A stretch of DNA of 49,855 nucleotides, taken from assembly GCA_002692055.1 (NCBI GenBank), contig NZJW01000001.1, positions 1 through 49,855 on the forward strand, written 5' to 3'. The notes beneath the pieces were generated by a model that did no database searches, was not told the DNA's origin, and saw only the letters and a list, made by a program, of their open reading frames with translations. Of this stretch, positions 16,570 to 26,439 are shown piece after piece. The number at the start of each line of letters is the position of its first letter. Within the stretch, counting starts at the first letter, position 1. Source of the DNA: Candidatus Pelagibacter sp. GTDB lineage: Bacteria > Pseudomonadota > Alphaproteobacteria > Pelagibacterales > Pelagibacteraceae. The position numbers were made by a program, and so were the translations under genes.

Positions 16570-18280
16570 AAAAAATTTTTTAACACAGCTAATTAAAGAG
16601 TTTTTCTTTTCAAATTATATATTTAGACCAAAAGATAAAGTTAAAATTTTAATTTTAATTTTTATGATAATTATTGCAACCGCTGTTGAACTTTTTAGTA
16701 TTAGCTTATTTATCCCTTTAATTTCCTCCATATTAGGGGGAGATATCGGTAAAAATTATCTTAATTTTTTTAATAAGTTATTTAATATAAATCAGTACTC
16801 GCCAATCTTTTTTGTAATAGTAATATGTTTTATATACTTCATTAAATTTTTATATTTAAGTTTTTTAAACATATTTAAAAATAATTTTTTATTCAGTTTT
16901 AATTTCTATTTATCATCGGTTCTTTCGAAAAATTATATATCGCAAAATTATTTATTTTTTTTAAAAAATAAATCAAGTGAATTAATAAGAAATGTCTTAG
17001 TTGAAACTAATTTTCTAACTAGTAGAGTACTTTCATGTAGTATTCAATTAATTTCAGATTTATTTTTATTGATAACTTTTTTTACATTTCTTTTGTTTAT
17101 TGAAACTTTAGGCACTATTATAGTTACAAGTATCTTGATTTTTAGTTGTACAATTTATTTTTTATTAATTAAAAAAAAATTAGCCATTTGGGGAAACACC
17201 AGATTTATTGAAGAAGGCAAACGATTAAAATTTTTACAAGACATATTTTTTCCAATAAAGGAAATTAAAATTCTACAGGGCGAGAATTTTTTTTTAAACC
17301 GTTTTCTCACCTCGCACAAAAAAACTAATACAATCTCTAAGTATGATAGTATAATAGGAAGCCTTCCAAGATTAGCATTGGAATTTTTATTTATTATTGG
17401 TTTTACAATTTTGATCTTGATAATGTACTCAAGTTTAAAAAACTCAGAACAAATTTTAATTACGTTGGGTATATTTGCCATAGCAGCTTTTAAATTACTA
17501 CCAACATTCAATTCAATATTAAATTCTGTTCAAAAAATTAGCTTAGGTAAAGTTTCGTTCTTTAAAATATTAGAACAATTAAAAAATTCAAATTATATCA
17601 GTAAAGATTTTATCACAGATAAACCAATAAATTTTAATCAAGTAATTGAATTAAAAAATGTGGAGTTTAGCTACGGTGATGAAAAAATTAAAAATTTAAA
17701 AAATACAAACATTTTTATAAAAAAATCAACTATACATGGCATTTACGGTAGGAGCGGTGCTGGAAAAAGTACAATCTTAAACATCATTGTTGGTTTATTA
17801 GAACCTTCTAAAGGAGAGGTCTTAGTTGATGGAATATCAATTTATAATAACCTCAAAGCCTGGCAATCAGTTATTGGCTATTTACCACAGGATACTTTCT
17901 TACTTAATGATAAAGTAAAAAATAATATTGCCTTAGGAATAAATGATAATGAAATAGATAATGATATTTTAAAAGAAGCAATGAAAAAATCTAATTCATA
18001 TGAGTTCATACAAAAACTACCTAAAGAGGAAGAAACAATAATAGGAGGTGAAGGAGATGGTTTATCAGGTGGTCAAAAACAAAGAATTGGTATTGCAAGA
18101 ACTTTATATCGTAATTCAAAATTATTAATATTCGATGAATCTACAAGCTCCCTCGATTCTGATAATGAACAAATGGTATTGAATACTTTATACAAACTTA
18201 AAAGTGAAAAAACAATAATCATAGTTTCTCATAAAAAGTCTTCATTGGATATCTGTGATGAAGTGACAGAAATTAAATAA
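16562..18280 (+). CDS. ABC transporter, fused permease and ATPase (MsbA/PglK-like lipid-linked glycan flippase)
   Basis: 572 aa. Residues about 20-330 hold the transmembrane domain with around six hydrophobic helices. Residues about 345-572 form the ATPase: Walker A GRSGAGKST, Q-loop YLPQDTF, signature LSGGQKQRIGIARTLY, Walker B LLIFDES and switch His in IIVSHKKS. The half-transporter plan matches MsbA and PglK, which flip lipid-linked oligosaccharides across the inner membrane. Its position amid glycosyltransferases supports flipping of an undecaprenyl-linked glycan. It overlaps the upstream glycosyltransferase by 8 bases and shares one base of a TAATG with the next gene. Confidence 0.92.
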   Translation: MVEKNFLTQLIKEFFFSNYIFRPKDKVKILILIFMIIIATAVELFSISLFIPLISSILGGDIGKNYLNFFNKLFNINQYSPIFFVIVICFIYFIKFLYLSFLNIFKNNFLFSFNFYLSSVLSKNYISQNYLFFLKNKSSELIRNVLVETNFLTSRVLSCSIQLISDLFLLITFFTFLLFIETLGTIIVTSILIFSCTIYFLLIKKKLAIWGNTRFIEEGKRLKFLQDIFFPIKEIKILQGENFFLNRFLTSHKKTNTISKYDSIIGSLPRLALEFLFIIGFTILILIMYSSLKNSEQILITLGIFAIAAFKLLPTFNSILNSVQKISLGKVSFFKILEQLKNSNYISKDFITDKPINFNQVIELKNVEFSYGDEKIKNLKNTNIFIKKSTIHGIYGRSGAGKSTILNIIVGLLEPSKGEVLVDGISIYNNLKAWQSVIGYLPQDTFLLNDKVKNNIALGINDNEIDNDILKEAMKKSNSYEFIQKLPKEEETIIGGEGDGLSGGQKQRIGIARTLYRNSKLLIFDESTSSLDSDNEQMVLNTLYKLKSEKTIIIVSHKKSSLDICDEVTEIK

Positions 18281-19218
18281 TGAAATTTAGATTAAGTATA
18301 GTCGGAGCAGGAGTAATTGCACAAGAATACTTAAAAGTTTTACAGGAAATTAAAAATTTAAAAGTTGTAGGCATTCATAGCAGAACAAAAAAGAAAGCAA
18401 TAGATTTAAAGAAGAAATTTAATATAAAAAAAGTTCATTCAAGTATTGAAGAAATGTATGAAGCAGAAAAGCCACACGGAGTAATTATCACCACATCAAT
18501 AGAGGAAACAAAAAATGTATTAAAAGAATGTATTAAATTTAATTGGAAAATTTTAGTTGAAAAACCAGTTGGTTACAATTTGGAAGAATTTTATAAAATA
18601 AAAAAGTTAATTAAAAAAAAAATTCAAAATGTTTATGTAGCAATGAATCGAAATCATTTTGAAAGTACATTAATGCTGAAAGATGAAATAAAAAATAGAA
18701 AAATAAAAAGGATAATATTTGTACAAGATCAAGAAAATAATCTATTTAAAAAAAATGAATATCATAAAAAGGTTATTAAAAATTGGATGTATGCAAATTC
18801 AATACACCTAATTGACTATTTTAGAATGTTTGGAAGAGGCCAAATTAAAAATGTTAAGACCACTCATACAAAAATTTCTAAAAATAAAAAAATTGTTAAT
18901 GCAGAAATAAATTTTTCGTCTGGCGATCTAGGGATTTATAAATGTTTTTGGAATTTAAATTCTCCTTGGGCGGTAAGTATAATTTATGAAGATCAGAGAT
19001 TTGAATTAAAACCTCTTGAAATTATGAATTATTATGTAAGAAATTCAAAAATAAAAACTTTTAAACCAAAAAAAAACGATCTTAAGTTCAAACCTGGTTT
19101 TAAGTTACAAATTGATAAATTTTTAAAAAAAATTCAAGGATCGAAAAATAAACTTTTACCTGATATTAGAGATAGTGAATTTACAATGAAATTAATTAAT
19201 CAAATTTATAAGAAATGA
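18280..19218 (+). CDS. Gfo/Idh/MocA family sugar oxidoreductase
   Basis: 312 aa. The N-terminal Rossmann domain has LSIVGAGVIAQEYLKVLQEI (residues 4-23), and the family motif WKILVEKPVGY holds the conserved EKP. NSIHLIDYFRMFG supplies the catalytic-type His. Members oxidise or reduce sugars or nucleotide sugars with NAD(P). It starts at TAATG within the end of the ABC transporter and overlaps the RmlD-like gene by 4 bases. The nearby reductase suggests the pair modifies a nucleotide sugar in successive redox steps, but the substrate is not identifiable. Confidence 0.85.
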   Translation: MKFRLSIVGAGVIAQEYLKVLQEIKNLKVVGIHSRTKKKAIDLKKKFNIKKVHSSIEEMYEAEKPHGVIITTSIEETKNVLKECIKFNWKILVEKPVGYNLEEFYKIKKLIKKKIQNVYVAMNRNHFESTLMLKDEIKNRKIKRIIFVQDQENNLFKKNEYHKKVIKNWMYANSIHLIDYFRMFGRGQIKNVKTTHTKISKNKKIVNAEINFSSGDLGIYKCFWNLNSPWAVSIIYEDQRFELKPLEIMNYYVRNSKIKTFKPKKNDLKFKPGFKLQIDKFLKKIQGSKNKLLPDIRDSEFTMKLINQIYKK

Positions 19219-20128
19219 AAAAACTAAAAGTGTATATTACCGGGGGATCTGGTTTATTATCTGTAAATCTGGCAACACTATTAAATAAAAAATTTGAAAT
19301 CTTTCTAAATCTACATAAAAAAAATATCAAAATTAATAATACTAAAAACGTTAAAATAGATTTAATGAATTACTCTAAAATTAAATTTTTTTTTTTAAAA
19401 TATAAACCTGATGTTATCATACATACAGCAGCTATATCAAATATTGAATATTGTGAAATGTATAAAAAAAAATGTAAATCAGTCAATATTGAAACGACAA
19501 AAAATATCTCAAAAGTATGTAAATTGCTAAATATTAAATTAATATTTATATCTACTGATCATTTATTTTCTGGTGTCAAAAAGTTTTATAAAGAAAGTTC
19601 AAAATGTAAACCTCTAAATTATTATGCTAAATCCAAACTTATATCTGAAAATTTTATTAAAAAGTATTTAAAGAATTATTTGATATTAAGAACCAATTTT
19701 TATGGCATAGGACCTAAATATCGAAGTTCATTTAGTGACTGGATAATTGAAAATTTAAAAAAAAACAAAAGATTTTAATGTTTAAAGATGTATTTTTTAC
19801 TCCTATTTTAATTAATGATTTTTCTGAAATTTTACAATGTTTAATTAAAAATAATATAAACGGTACGTTTAATGTTTCTGGGCAAGAGAGAATTAGTAAA
19901 TATAAATTTGCTATTAAGTTAGCAAAAATATTTAATTATGAACCTAATCTTATAGAAGAAGCTAGTATAAAACAGACAAGATTAGTACGTAGGCCGTTAG
20001 ATATGAGTTTAGATAATAAAAAAATAAAAAATGTTATGTCAAAAAAATTTAAGACTATTAATCAGTCATTAAGATATTTAAAAAAAATTACTAATTCTAA
20101 TTATTATAGAAAAATAAAAAGTATTTAG
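19215..20128 (+). CDS. RmlD-like (dTDP-4-dehydrorhamnose reductase family) sugar reductase, frameshifted
   Basis: Read straight it breaks into 187 aa (19215-19778) and 116 aa (19778-20128). The A9 run at 19757-19765 is one base short. Restoring it joins NLKKKQKILMFKDVFFTP, where the second half continues the RmlD fold, for about 305 aa. Motifs are TGGSGLLSVNLATLL at the N-terminus, PDVIIHTAAIS, FISTDHLFSG and the catalytic YYAKSK, then LRTNFYGIGP and the C-terminal FNVSGQERISKYKFAIKLA. RmlD reduces dTDP-4-keto-rhamnose, and relatives reduce other 4-keto sugars. No rmlABC genes are seen here, so the sugar may not be rhamnose. Confidence 0.82.
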
Positions 20129-20132
20129 CTTA

Positions 20133-20957
20133 ATGATAACTAAAATTTATAATAAAATATTTGTTTTTTTTATAAGTACAAAGTTTTATTTTTTTGAAAA
20201 ATTTTTATATTTTTTAAACAAAAAAAAATTACCAGCGCTAATTCAAAAAGAAACTCCATTAATTTCTATAATTTGTCCGACTTTTAATAGATCTAAAATG
20301 TTAGAAACTAGATCTGTTCCGTCTGTTTTAAGTCAAACATATAAAAATTTTGAAATGTTAATTATTTGTGATGGATGTACTGATAACTCAAAAGAAGTTT
20401 TAGCAAAATTTAATGATAATAGAATTAGAGTATTCGAAATCGATAGAAATAAGAAGAGATATCCTCCTACTGTTGAAAATCATTGGTTTGCAGGACCCGT
20501 AATGGCTAATAATAAAGGTTTAAAAAATGCTATCGGGGATTGGATAGCAAGAATTGATGATGATGATATATGGACAAGCAATCATCTAGAAGATCTTTTG
20601 AAACATGCAAAACATACAGAATCTGATTTTGTATCAAGTTCTTATTTATTAAAAAAAAATAATGAAGAAAAAATCATAGACGTAAAAAACGATATACCAA
20701 GAATAGGTGGTGTTCAAACATGGCTGTATGCTGGTTATTTAAAATTTGCTAAGTATAATATTAATTGTTGGAGAAAATCCTGGGATAAAGTAAATGATAT
20801 TGATTTACAATATAGGTTATATAACTGTGGTGTTAAAATGAGTTTTCTCGAAAAAGTAACTTGTATAATTGAACCAAGACCAAATGAAACAGAAACCGGA
20901 ATAAAGGCGTATAAAAATTCAAAAGAGGAATATAAAAAAAAATATGAGTTCAAATAG
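20133..20957 (+). CDS. Family 2 glycosyltransferase
   Basis: 274 aa. A hydrophobic, basic N-terminus (residues 1-30, with IFVFFISTKFYFFEKFLYFL) may attach it to the membrane. The GT2 core follows: LISIICPTFNRSKMLETRS, the nucleotide motif IICDGCTDNSKEVL and the DxD-type metal site WIARIDDDDIWTS. It probably adds a sugar to a lipid-linked glycan on the cytoplasmic face. Its end overlaps the pentapeptide-repeat gene by 14 bases. Confidence 0.87.
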   Translation: MITKIYNKIFVFFISTKFYFFEKFLYFLNKKKLPALIQKETPLISIICPTFNRSKMLETRSVPSVLSQTYKNFEMLIICDGCTDNSKEVLAKFNDNRIRVFEIDRNKKRYPPTVENHWFAGPVMANNKGLKNAIGDWIARIDDDDIWTSNHLEDLLKHAKHTESDFVSSSYLLKKNNEEKIIDVKNDIPRIGGVQTWLYAGYLKFAKYNINCWRKSWDKVNDIDLQYRLYNCGVKMSFLEKVTCIIEPRPNETETGIKAYKNSKEEYKKKYEFK

Positions 20958-21546
20958 AAAAATTATAAAGAACAAAGAATTAAATGAAAAAGATTTTTCT
21001 AATCAAAAATTTTTAAATCAAGATTTTCAGGATTGTCTCCTTAAATGGTCCAATTTTGAGAATACAAAATTCACAAATATTAATTTCGTTAAATGTGATA
21101 TTGGTGAAAGTAACTTTAAAGGTAGTAATTTTACAAACTGTAATTTTAATTTAGTTAAAGCATTCCATATGGATTTTTCTGGTTCACTTTTTACAAATTG
21201 TATATTTCAAGAATTTGATATGCGAGACTCCGAACTCGATAGTATTAATATTCAAAATAGTACTTTCAAAAAATCAGTATTAAGAGGTTCTCACTTTAAA
21301 AATTCAATCCTAATTAATAATAGTTTTGATAAGTGTGATATGAAAAAAAGTATTTTTAATAATGCAAAGTTTGATTCTATTTCATTTCAATCAAGTGATT
21401 TATTTATGTCTAAATTTGAGCAAAATATTTTTAAAGAAACTGTAATAAAATCGTGCAATATAATGTTTGCATTATTTAAAGGAGAAAATTCTGATAAGAT
21501 TAAAATAGTAAATTGCAATAAAGAAAGAACAAAGTTTGAAAATTAA
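20944..21546 (+). CDS. Pentapeptide-repeat protein
   Basis: 200 aa made almost wholly of five-residue repeats with a central Phe or Leu/Ile: SNFEN-TKFTN-INFVK-CDIGE-like blocks from about residue 15 to 175. Such proteins fold as a right-handed quadrilateral beta-helix. There is no signal peptide or membrane segment. Known members mimic DNA or act as scaffolds, and the biochemical role of most is unknown. Placement between a GT2 gene (14-base overlap) and a radical SAM gene suggests a part in glycan modification, perhaps as a scaffold, but that is only context. Confidence 0.88.
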   Translation: MSSNRKIIKNKELNEKDFSNQKFLNQDFQDCLLKWSNFENTKFTNINFVKCDIGESNFKGSNFTNCNFNLVKAFHMDFSGSLFTNCIFQEFDMRDSELDSINIQNSTFKKSVLRGSHFKNSILINNSFDKCDMKKSIFNNAKFDSISFQSSDLFMSKFEQNIFKETVIKSCNIMFALFKGENSDKIKIVNCNKERTKFEN

Positions 21547-21585
21547 CTTGCAACGACTGGATTTGATGATAAACCCCTTACTATT

Positions 21586-22491
21586 ATGAGACCTTTATCA
21601 GAAATGTCTGTCATTCAAATAGAGGTGACAAATGCATGCTTTTTAAAATGTGCTAATTGTACAAGACATGTTGGTCATCATAGAAAACCTTTTTTTATGG
21701 ATTTGGATTACGTTGAAAAGGCAATTGATTCTTTAGAGGGATTTGAAGGAAATATTGGAATGATGGGCGGAGAACCAACTCTTCATCCTAAATTTGACGA
21801 GATATGCAAAATTTATCAAAAAAAAATACCCAGAAGAAAAAGGGAATTCTGGACAGCTGGTTGGCAGTGGAGCAAAAAAAAGGAAATCATCTTGGATACC
21901 TTCGATAAAGATAGAATAGCCTACAACGAGCACTCTACACCCGGAGGAAAGCATACACCTCTTTTAGTAAGTATTGACGAAGTTGTTGAAGATAAGAAGT
22001 TGATGTGGGAAATGATTGATAATTGCTGGATCCAAAGTCAGTGGTCAGCAGCCATAACTCCTAAAGGAGGATTTTTTTGCGAAGTGGCTGCATCTTTAGA
22101 TTATTTATTTGAAGGACCAGGAGGTTATGACATCAAAAAAGGTTGGTGGAAAAAAAATCCAAAAGAATTTCAAGATCAAGTCAAAAGATATTGCACAGGT
22201 TGCAGTGGAGCTTTACCGATGAAAAGTGAGAGTGATGGTTTTGGCGGAAGAAAAGGTCCTGCTTATGATACTGTATCACCCGAAAATTTAAAAAAATTGA
22301 AAAAAATTGGATCGCCAAAAGCTTTAACTGATCATGTCAAAATATTTGATAAGAAATATACAGAAAAAGATTTAGAAAATAATTTGGAAGATTGGAATCC
22401 ATCTCATTTTAAACCTTTTGTTTCTCACGATCCGAAAGACTATGAAAATAAAGATAAAAAAGTTGATCCAACAAAAAGTGGGAAGTTTTAA
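21586..22491 (+). CDS. Radical SAM protein with C-terminal Cys motif
   Basis: 301 aa. The CFLKCANC motif (CxxxCxxC, residues about 18-25) binds the [4Fe-4S] cluster that cleaves SAM, and GMMGGEPTLHP is the family GGE motif. In the second half, GGFFCEVAASLDYLF and RYCTGCSGALP provide further cysteines, like a short SPASM-type auxiliary cluster. The C-terminal 60 residues are highly charged. Codons are slightly less A/T-skewed than the neighbours. In-frame codons continue upstream of ATG 21586 to a stop at 21544, so a non-ATG start is possible. The substrate is unknown; related proteins occur in glycan clusters. Confidence 0.85.
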   Translation: MRPLSEMSVIQIEVTNACFLKCANCTRHVGHHRKPFFMDLDYVEKAIDSLEGFEGNIGMMGGEPTLHPKFDEICKIYQKKIPRRKREFWTAGWQWSKKKEIILDTFDKDRIAYNEHSTPGGKHTPLLVSIDEVVEDKKLMWEMIDNCWIQSQWSAAITPKGGFFCEVAASLDYLFEGPGGYDIKKGWWKKNPKEFQDQVKRYCTGCSGALPMKSESDGFGGRKGPAYDTVSPENLKKLKKIGSPKALTDHVKIFDKKYTEKDLENNLEDWNPSHFKPFVSHDPKDYENKDKKVDPTKSGKF

Positions 22492-22506
22492 TTTTTAAAA
22501 AAAATT

Positions 22507-23511
22507 ATGAAGTCTGTTTTAGTTACTGGAGCAGAAGGATTTATTGGATCTCATCTCGTTCAAAAATTGATATCAAAAAAAATAAAAGTAAGAGCATTCG
22601 TCCAATACAACTCATTTAATAACTGGGGTTGGTTAGAGGACCTGAAATCTTCAGAAAAAAAAAAATTAGATATCTACTTAGGTGATATTAGGGATATTAA
22701 TTCAGTTAAAAAATCTTTAAAAAATTGTGATGCAGTTGCTCATCTTGCTGCACTAATAGCAATTCCTTACTCTTATGTATCGCCGGACACATATATTGAC
22801 ACTAACATAAAGGGAACAACAAACATTTTACAATGTTGTAGAGAAATGAAAATCAAAAAGATAATTCACACATCTACAAGCGAGGTTTATGGAACAGCTA
22901 AATATATTCCAATTGATGAAAATCATCCCTTACAAGGTCAATCTCCTTATGCTGCAACGAAAATTGGAGCGGATCAAATAGCGTTATCGTTTTACAGATC
23001 ATTTGATTTACCAATCGTTATTTTAAGACCATTTAATACGTTTGGTCCAAGACAATCAGCAAGAGCAATTATACCTACAATTATTACCCAAGCCTTAAAA
23101 AAAAATAAAATTAAATTAGGTAATTTAACACCCACCAGAGACTTCAATTATATAGATGACACGGTTAACGCATTTATTAAGTGTTTACTATCTAAGAAAA
23201 ATTTATCAGGTGAAGTTATTAACATTGGATCAAATTATGAAATATCAATTCAAAAAACTGTACATGAAATTTTAAAAATTTTAAAAATTAATAAAGATGA
23301 TATTTTATTAAATGATAAAAATAGGCATAGACCAAAAAAAAGTGAAGTTGATAGATTGTGGTGCAACAACAAAAAAGCCAAAAGACTATTGAATTGGAAG
23401 CCCAAATATAGCGGGATTCATGGTTTCAAAAAGGGTTTATTAAAAACTATAGATTGGTTTAGAAAAGAAGATAACCTTAAAAAATATAAAGCTGACATTT
23501 ATAATGTATAA
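22507..23511 (+). CDS. legB: LegB-like nucleotide-sugar 4,6-dehydratase (legionaminic acid pathway)
   Basis: 334 aa, extended SDR. The N-terminus VTGAEGFIGSHLVQKL and the segment RAFVQYNSFNNWGWL are characteristic of LegB. The active site has HTSTSEVYGTAKYIP (Thr/Ser-Glu) and the catalytic YAATK. RPFNTFGPRQSARAIIPTII and the RPKKSEVDRLWCNNKKA tail also match. LegB removes water from UDP- or GDP-GlcNAc to give the 4-keto-6-deoxy sugar, the first committed step to legionaminic acid. It is followed after 2 bases by LegC. A PtmE-like nucleotidyltransferase downstream makes the GDP-linked version as in Campylobacter plausible. Confidence 0.9.
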   Translation: MKSVLVTGAEGFIGSHLVQKLISKKIKVRAFVQYNSFNNWGWLEDLKSSEKKKLDIYLGDIRDINSVKKSLKNCDAVAHLAALIAIPYSYVSPDTYIDTNIKGTTNILQCCREMKIKKIIHTSTSEVYGTAKYIPIDENHPLQGQSPYAATKIGADQIALSFYRSFDLPIVILRPFNTFGPRQSARAIIPTIITQALKKNKIKLGNLTPTRDFNYIDDTVNAFIKCLLSKKNLSGEVINIGSNYEISIQKTVHEILKILKINKDDILLNDKNRHRPKKSEVDRLWCNNKKAKRLLNWKPKYSGIHGFKKGLLKTIDWFRKEDNLKKYKADIYNV

Positions 23512-23513
23512 AT

Positions 23514-24683
23514 ATGTTGAATTTAGCTAACAAAATTATAAACGAAATTAAAAAGACGCTAAAAAAAAAAAAATCTGGAATCCATGAGCCTGTTTTTTCA
23601 AATAAAGAAAAACAGTATTTAAATGATTGTATCAACAAATCTATTGTTTCATCAACTGGCTCAAGTTCCAATAGCTATTCAAAAAAATTTATATCTAAAC
23701 TAAAGTCTATCACAAAATCAAAATATATTATTTTAACAAATACAGGAAGTGCAGCTTTGCATGCTTCTTTTCTTGTTTCTGGTTTGAAAGAAAATTATGA
23801 AATACTGATGCCGTCACTAAATTATATCTCCAATGCAAATAGTTTGTTATTATGTAAAGGTATACCGCATTTTATTGAAATAGATGAGTTATCTCTAGGC
23901 GCAGATATTCCAAAATTAGAAAAGTACATATCTAACATAGCAAAAGTGAAAAATGGTAAACTCTATAATAAAAAAACAAAAAATAGAATTTACGGTTTAC
24001 AAGTTCTTCATACTTATGGAATGCCGTCTAATATTGACTTGATAATAAAGTTTGCAGAAAAGTTTAAACTATTTGTTATTGAAGATTCTGCTGAGGCACT
24101 TGGGTCGTATTATAATAAAAAGCATGTCGGAACATTTGGCGATATAGCGGCATTAAGTTTTAATGGTAATAAAATAATTACCACAGGTATGGGTGGAGCC
24201 ATAATGACAAATAATTTCAAACTTTACAAAAAGGCAAGCAGTGTCATTCAATTGTCAAAAAAAGATCATAAATGGAAGTATGAATATAGTGATATAGGCT
24301 TTAATTATAGATTACCGAATATTAACGCAGCGATTGGACTTGCTCAAATTGAAAAATTGGAAATTTTTTTGAAATTAAAACTAAAACTATCGATGAGATA
24401 TAGAAAATGTTTTACTAAATTTAGTAAAGAATTAAAATTTTTTGAAGAAAGTAAGAATTGCAAAAGCAATAATTGGCTTAATACAATAATTTTAAATAAT
24501 AACTATAAAAAATTTAGAGATAAAATTTTGGAAATTTCTAACAAACAGGGATTAGGCATGAGAGGGCCATGGCAGCTTTTACACAAGGTACCACATTTAA
24601 AAAAATTCCCCAGAATGAATTTGAAAGTTACTGAAAATTTGTCAAAAAGAATAATCAACCTTCCAAGTTCTGCAAATTTATAA
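23514..24683 (+). CDS. legC: LegC-like PLP-dependent aminotransferase
   Basis: 389 aa, DegT/DnrJ/EryC1 fold. The PLP Lys is present in LSFNGNKIITTGMGGAIMT (about residues 216-234), in contrast to the His of the ColD-like paralogue in this window. IEDSAEALGSYY carries the Asp that contacts the PLP ring nitrogen, and LTNTGSAALHASFLVSG lies at the cofactor phosphate. LegC transfers an amino group to C4 of the 4-keto sugar made by LegB. It follows legB by 2 bases and precedes the PHP gene directly. Confidence 0.9.
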   Translation: MLNLANKIINEIKKTLKKKKSGIHEPVFSNKEKQYLNDCINKSIVSSTGSSSNSYSKKFISKLKSITKSKYIILTNTGSAALHASFLVSGLKENYEILMPSLNYISNANSLLLCKGIPHFIEIDELSLGADIPKLEKYISNIAKVKNGKLYNKKTKNRIYGLQVLHTYGMPSNIDLIIKFAEKFKLFVIEDSAEALGSYYNKKHVGTFGDIAALSFNGNKIITTGMGGAIMTNNFKLYKKASSVIQLSKKDHKWKYEYSDIGFNYRLPNINAAIGLAQIEKLEIFLKLKLKLSMRYRKCFTKFSKELKFFEESKNCKSNNWLNTIILNNNYKKFRDKILEISNKQGLGMRGPWQLLHKVPHLKKFPRMNLKVTENLSKRIINLPSSANL

Positions 24684-25412
24684 ATGCAAACTAATTTGTT
24701 TGAAAACATATTTGATGACTTATCAAAAAATATAACACCACCTTTGGATATGCATGTTCATACTAATTGGACAGATGGTAAAAATTCAGTAAGCGAAATT
24801 TTTAAAGCAGCAGACAAAATCAATTTAAGTCATATTTTTTTCAGTGAGCATAGCAGACAGGAGAGCGGAGATTGGTTTTTAGATTTCAAAAAAGAGGTGA
24901 CTGATAATAATAAAAAAAATAAATGTATAGGAATAGTAGGCACTGAAGTAAAAGTATTAAATTATAATGGAGATCTAGATCTTTCTAAGTTAATATTGAA
25001 AAATTCTGAATTAGTCATGGCAAGTGTACATAGGTTTCCAGGGGAGAAAGGCAATATATTAAATAATACAAAAAATTATGACAAAGATGAAGTTATAAAA
25101 ATTGAGTATAATTTATCTATGGCAGCTTTAGAGAACCCTCAAACAAATATCTTAGGTCATCCTTTTGGAATGTCACTAAAAAGATTTAAAATAATACCAC
25201 CAATAAAACTTTTTGAGCAATTAATTAAAAAATCAGCTATTGAAAAAAAAGCATTTGAAATAAATATTAGTTATCACCCAAATATAGTTGAATTAATACA
25301 AATCTGTTTAAAAAATAATTGCTTAATTTCTATTGGTTCGAATGCTCACACAGATAAAGAGGTTGGAAAAATAAATTTGTTTCTAAAAAAGGAATATGAA
25401 AAAAAAAATTAA
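24684..25412 (+). CDS. PHP-domain phosphoesterase-like protein
   Basis: 242 aa. The full set of PHP metal ligands appears in order: MHVHTNWTDG (HxH), FSEHSR (H), GTEVKVL (E), ASVHR (H), ILGHPFG (H) and GSNAHTDKEVG (N/H/D). PHP proteins such as histidinol phosphatase and YcdX hydrolyse phosphoesters with three metals. Lying between LegC and an ATP-grasp gene, with a 17-base overlap into the latter, it probably serves the nonulosonic acid pathway. It might be a phosphatase for a sugar or acyl precursor. No LegH acetyltransferase is present. The exact substrate is unknown. Confidence 0.87.
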   Translation: MQTNLFENIFDDLSKNITPPLDMHVHTNWTDGKNSVSEIFKAADKINLSHIFFSEHSRQESGDWFLDFKKEVTDNNKKNKCIGIVGTEVKVLNYNGDLDLSKLILKNSELVMASVHRFPGEKGNILNNTKNYDKDEVIKIEYNLSMAALENPQTNILGHPFGMSLKRFKIIPPIKLFEQLIKKSAIEKKAFEINISYHPNIVELIQICLKNNCLISIGSNAHTDKEVGKINLFLKKEYEKKN

Positions 25413-26439
25413 TATACTTATTACGGGTGCAGGAAGTGCTGTTGGGCAAGGTATTATAAAGTGTCTTTGCAAAAGAAGATCTAAATTAAATTTAATACCC
25501 TCAGATATCTCTCCGTTGAACGCTGGTTTATATTTTTTAAAAAAATCAATTATAATTCCCAAAGTAGAACAAAACGGTTCACTAAATAAAATTATAATGT
25601 TATTAAGAAAAATCAAAGCAAAAGCATTGTTTGTTGGTTCGGAGTATGAAATTGAGTTTTTCTCTAAAAATAAAAATATTATTGAAGAAAAAACCAATAC
25701 TAAAATCTTTGTTTGTAATTATGAAAACGTAAAAAAAGGTAATGATAAGTATAAAACACATTTATTTTTAAAAAAAAATAATTTTTTAACACCTGAAACT
25801 TTTGAATTAGAAAAAAAAAATAATTACAAAATCTTTAAAAAAATAAAATTTCCATGCTATGCTAAACCAAAAATAGGAACATCGTCAAGGGGTGTATTTG
25901 TAATTAAAAGTTTAAAAGATTTTCAGGATTTAAAACTTGATAACAAAAAGTACGTAATACAAAATCGGGCAGGTGATAAAAATAAAAAGGAAGAGTATAC
26001 TGCCGGTTTATTTATAGATAAAAATAAAAAGATATTTGGTCCAATTATTATAAGAAGAATAATTAAGAATGGTACAAGCTGGACCTCAGAAGTAATCAAA
26101 AATAAAAAATTTTCAGAATATTTAAGAAAAGTTTCGTATAAATTCAATTCAGAGGGTAGTGTAAACTTTCAGTTTTATGAAAAAAAAGGTTTACCAGAAA
26201 TTTTTGAAATAAATCCTAGAATTTCAGGAACTTGTTCGATAAGATCTTATTTTGGCTTCAATGAACCTGAAATGTATATTGATCATTTTTTAAATGATAT
26301 AAAACTCAAAAAACCTGAAATTAAAATGGGCATGTGTTTGAGGTTTAATCAAGAAATATTTATTGATAATTTTAATTTTAAAAAAATTAAAACTAATAAG
26401 GGAAAAAAAGTAAATGCAAAAATTAAACAATGGTTCTGA
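25396..26439 (+). CDS. ATP-grasp ligase (carbamoyl-phosphate-synthase-like)
   Basis: 347 aa. The N-terminal pre-grasp domain begins with ILITGAGSAVGQGIIKCL. The ATP-grasp fold includes FPCYAKPKIGTSSRGVFVI, which binds ATP phosphates, and the metal site LPEIFEINPRISGT with Glu and Asn ligands. Members join a carboxylate to an amine through an acyl phosphate. Because LegC leaves a free 4-amino group and no acetyltransferase is visible, ligation of an amino acid or other acid to that amine is an attractive inference. It overlaps the PHP gene by 17 bases and the next SDR by 26 bases, so the three are translationally coupled. Confidence 0.86.
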   Translation: MKKKINILITGAGSAVGQGIIKCLCKRRSKLNLIPSDISPLNAGLYFLKKSIIIPKVEQNGSLNKIIMLLRKIKAKALFVGSEYEIEFFSKNKNIIEEKTNTKIFVCNYENVKKGNDKYKTHLFLKKNNFLTPETFELEKKNNYKIFKKIKFPCYAKPKIGTSSRGVFVIKSLKDFQDLKLDNKKYVIQNRAGDKNKKEEYTAGLFIDKNKKIFGPIIIRRIIKNGTSWTSEVIKNKKFSEYLRKVSYKFNSEGSVNFQFYEKKGLPEIFEINPRISGTCSIRSYFGFNEPEMYIDHFLNDIKLKKPEIKMGMCLRFNQEIFIDNFNFKKIKTNKGKKVNAKIKQWF

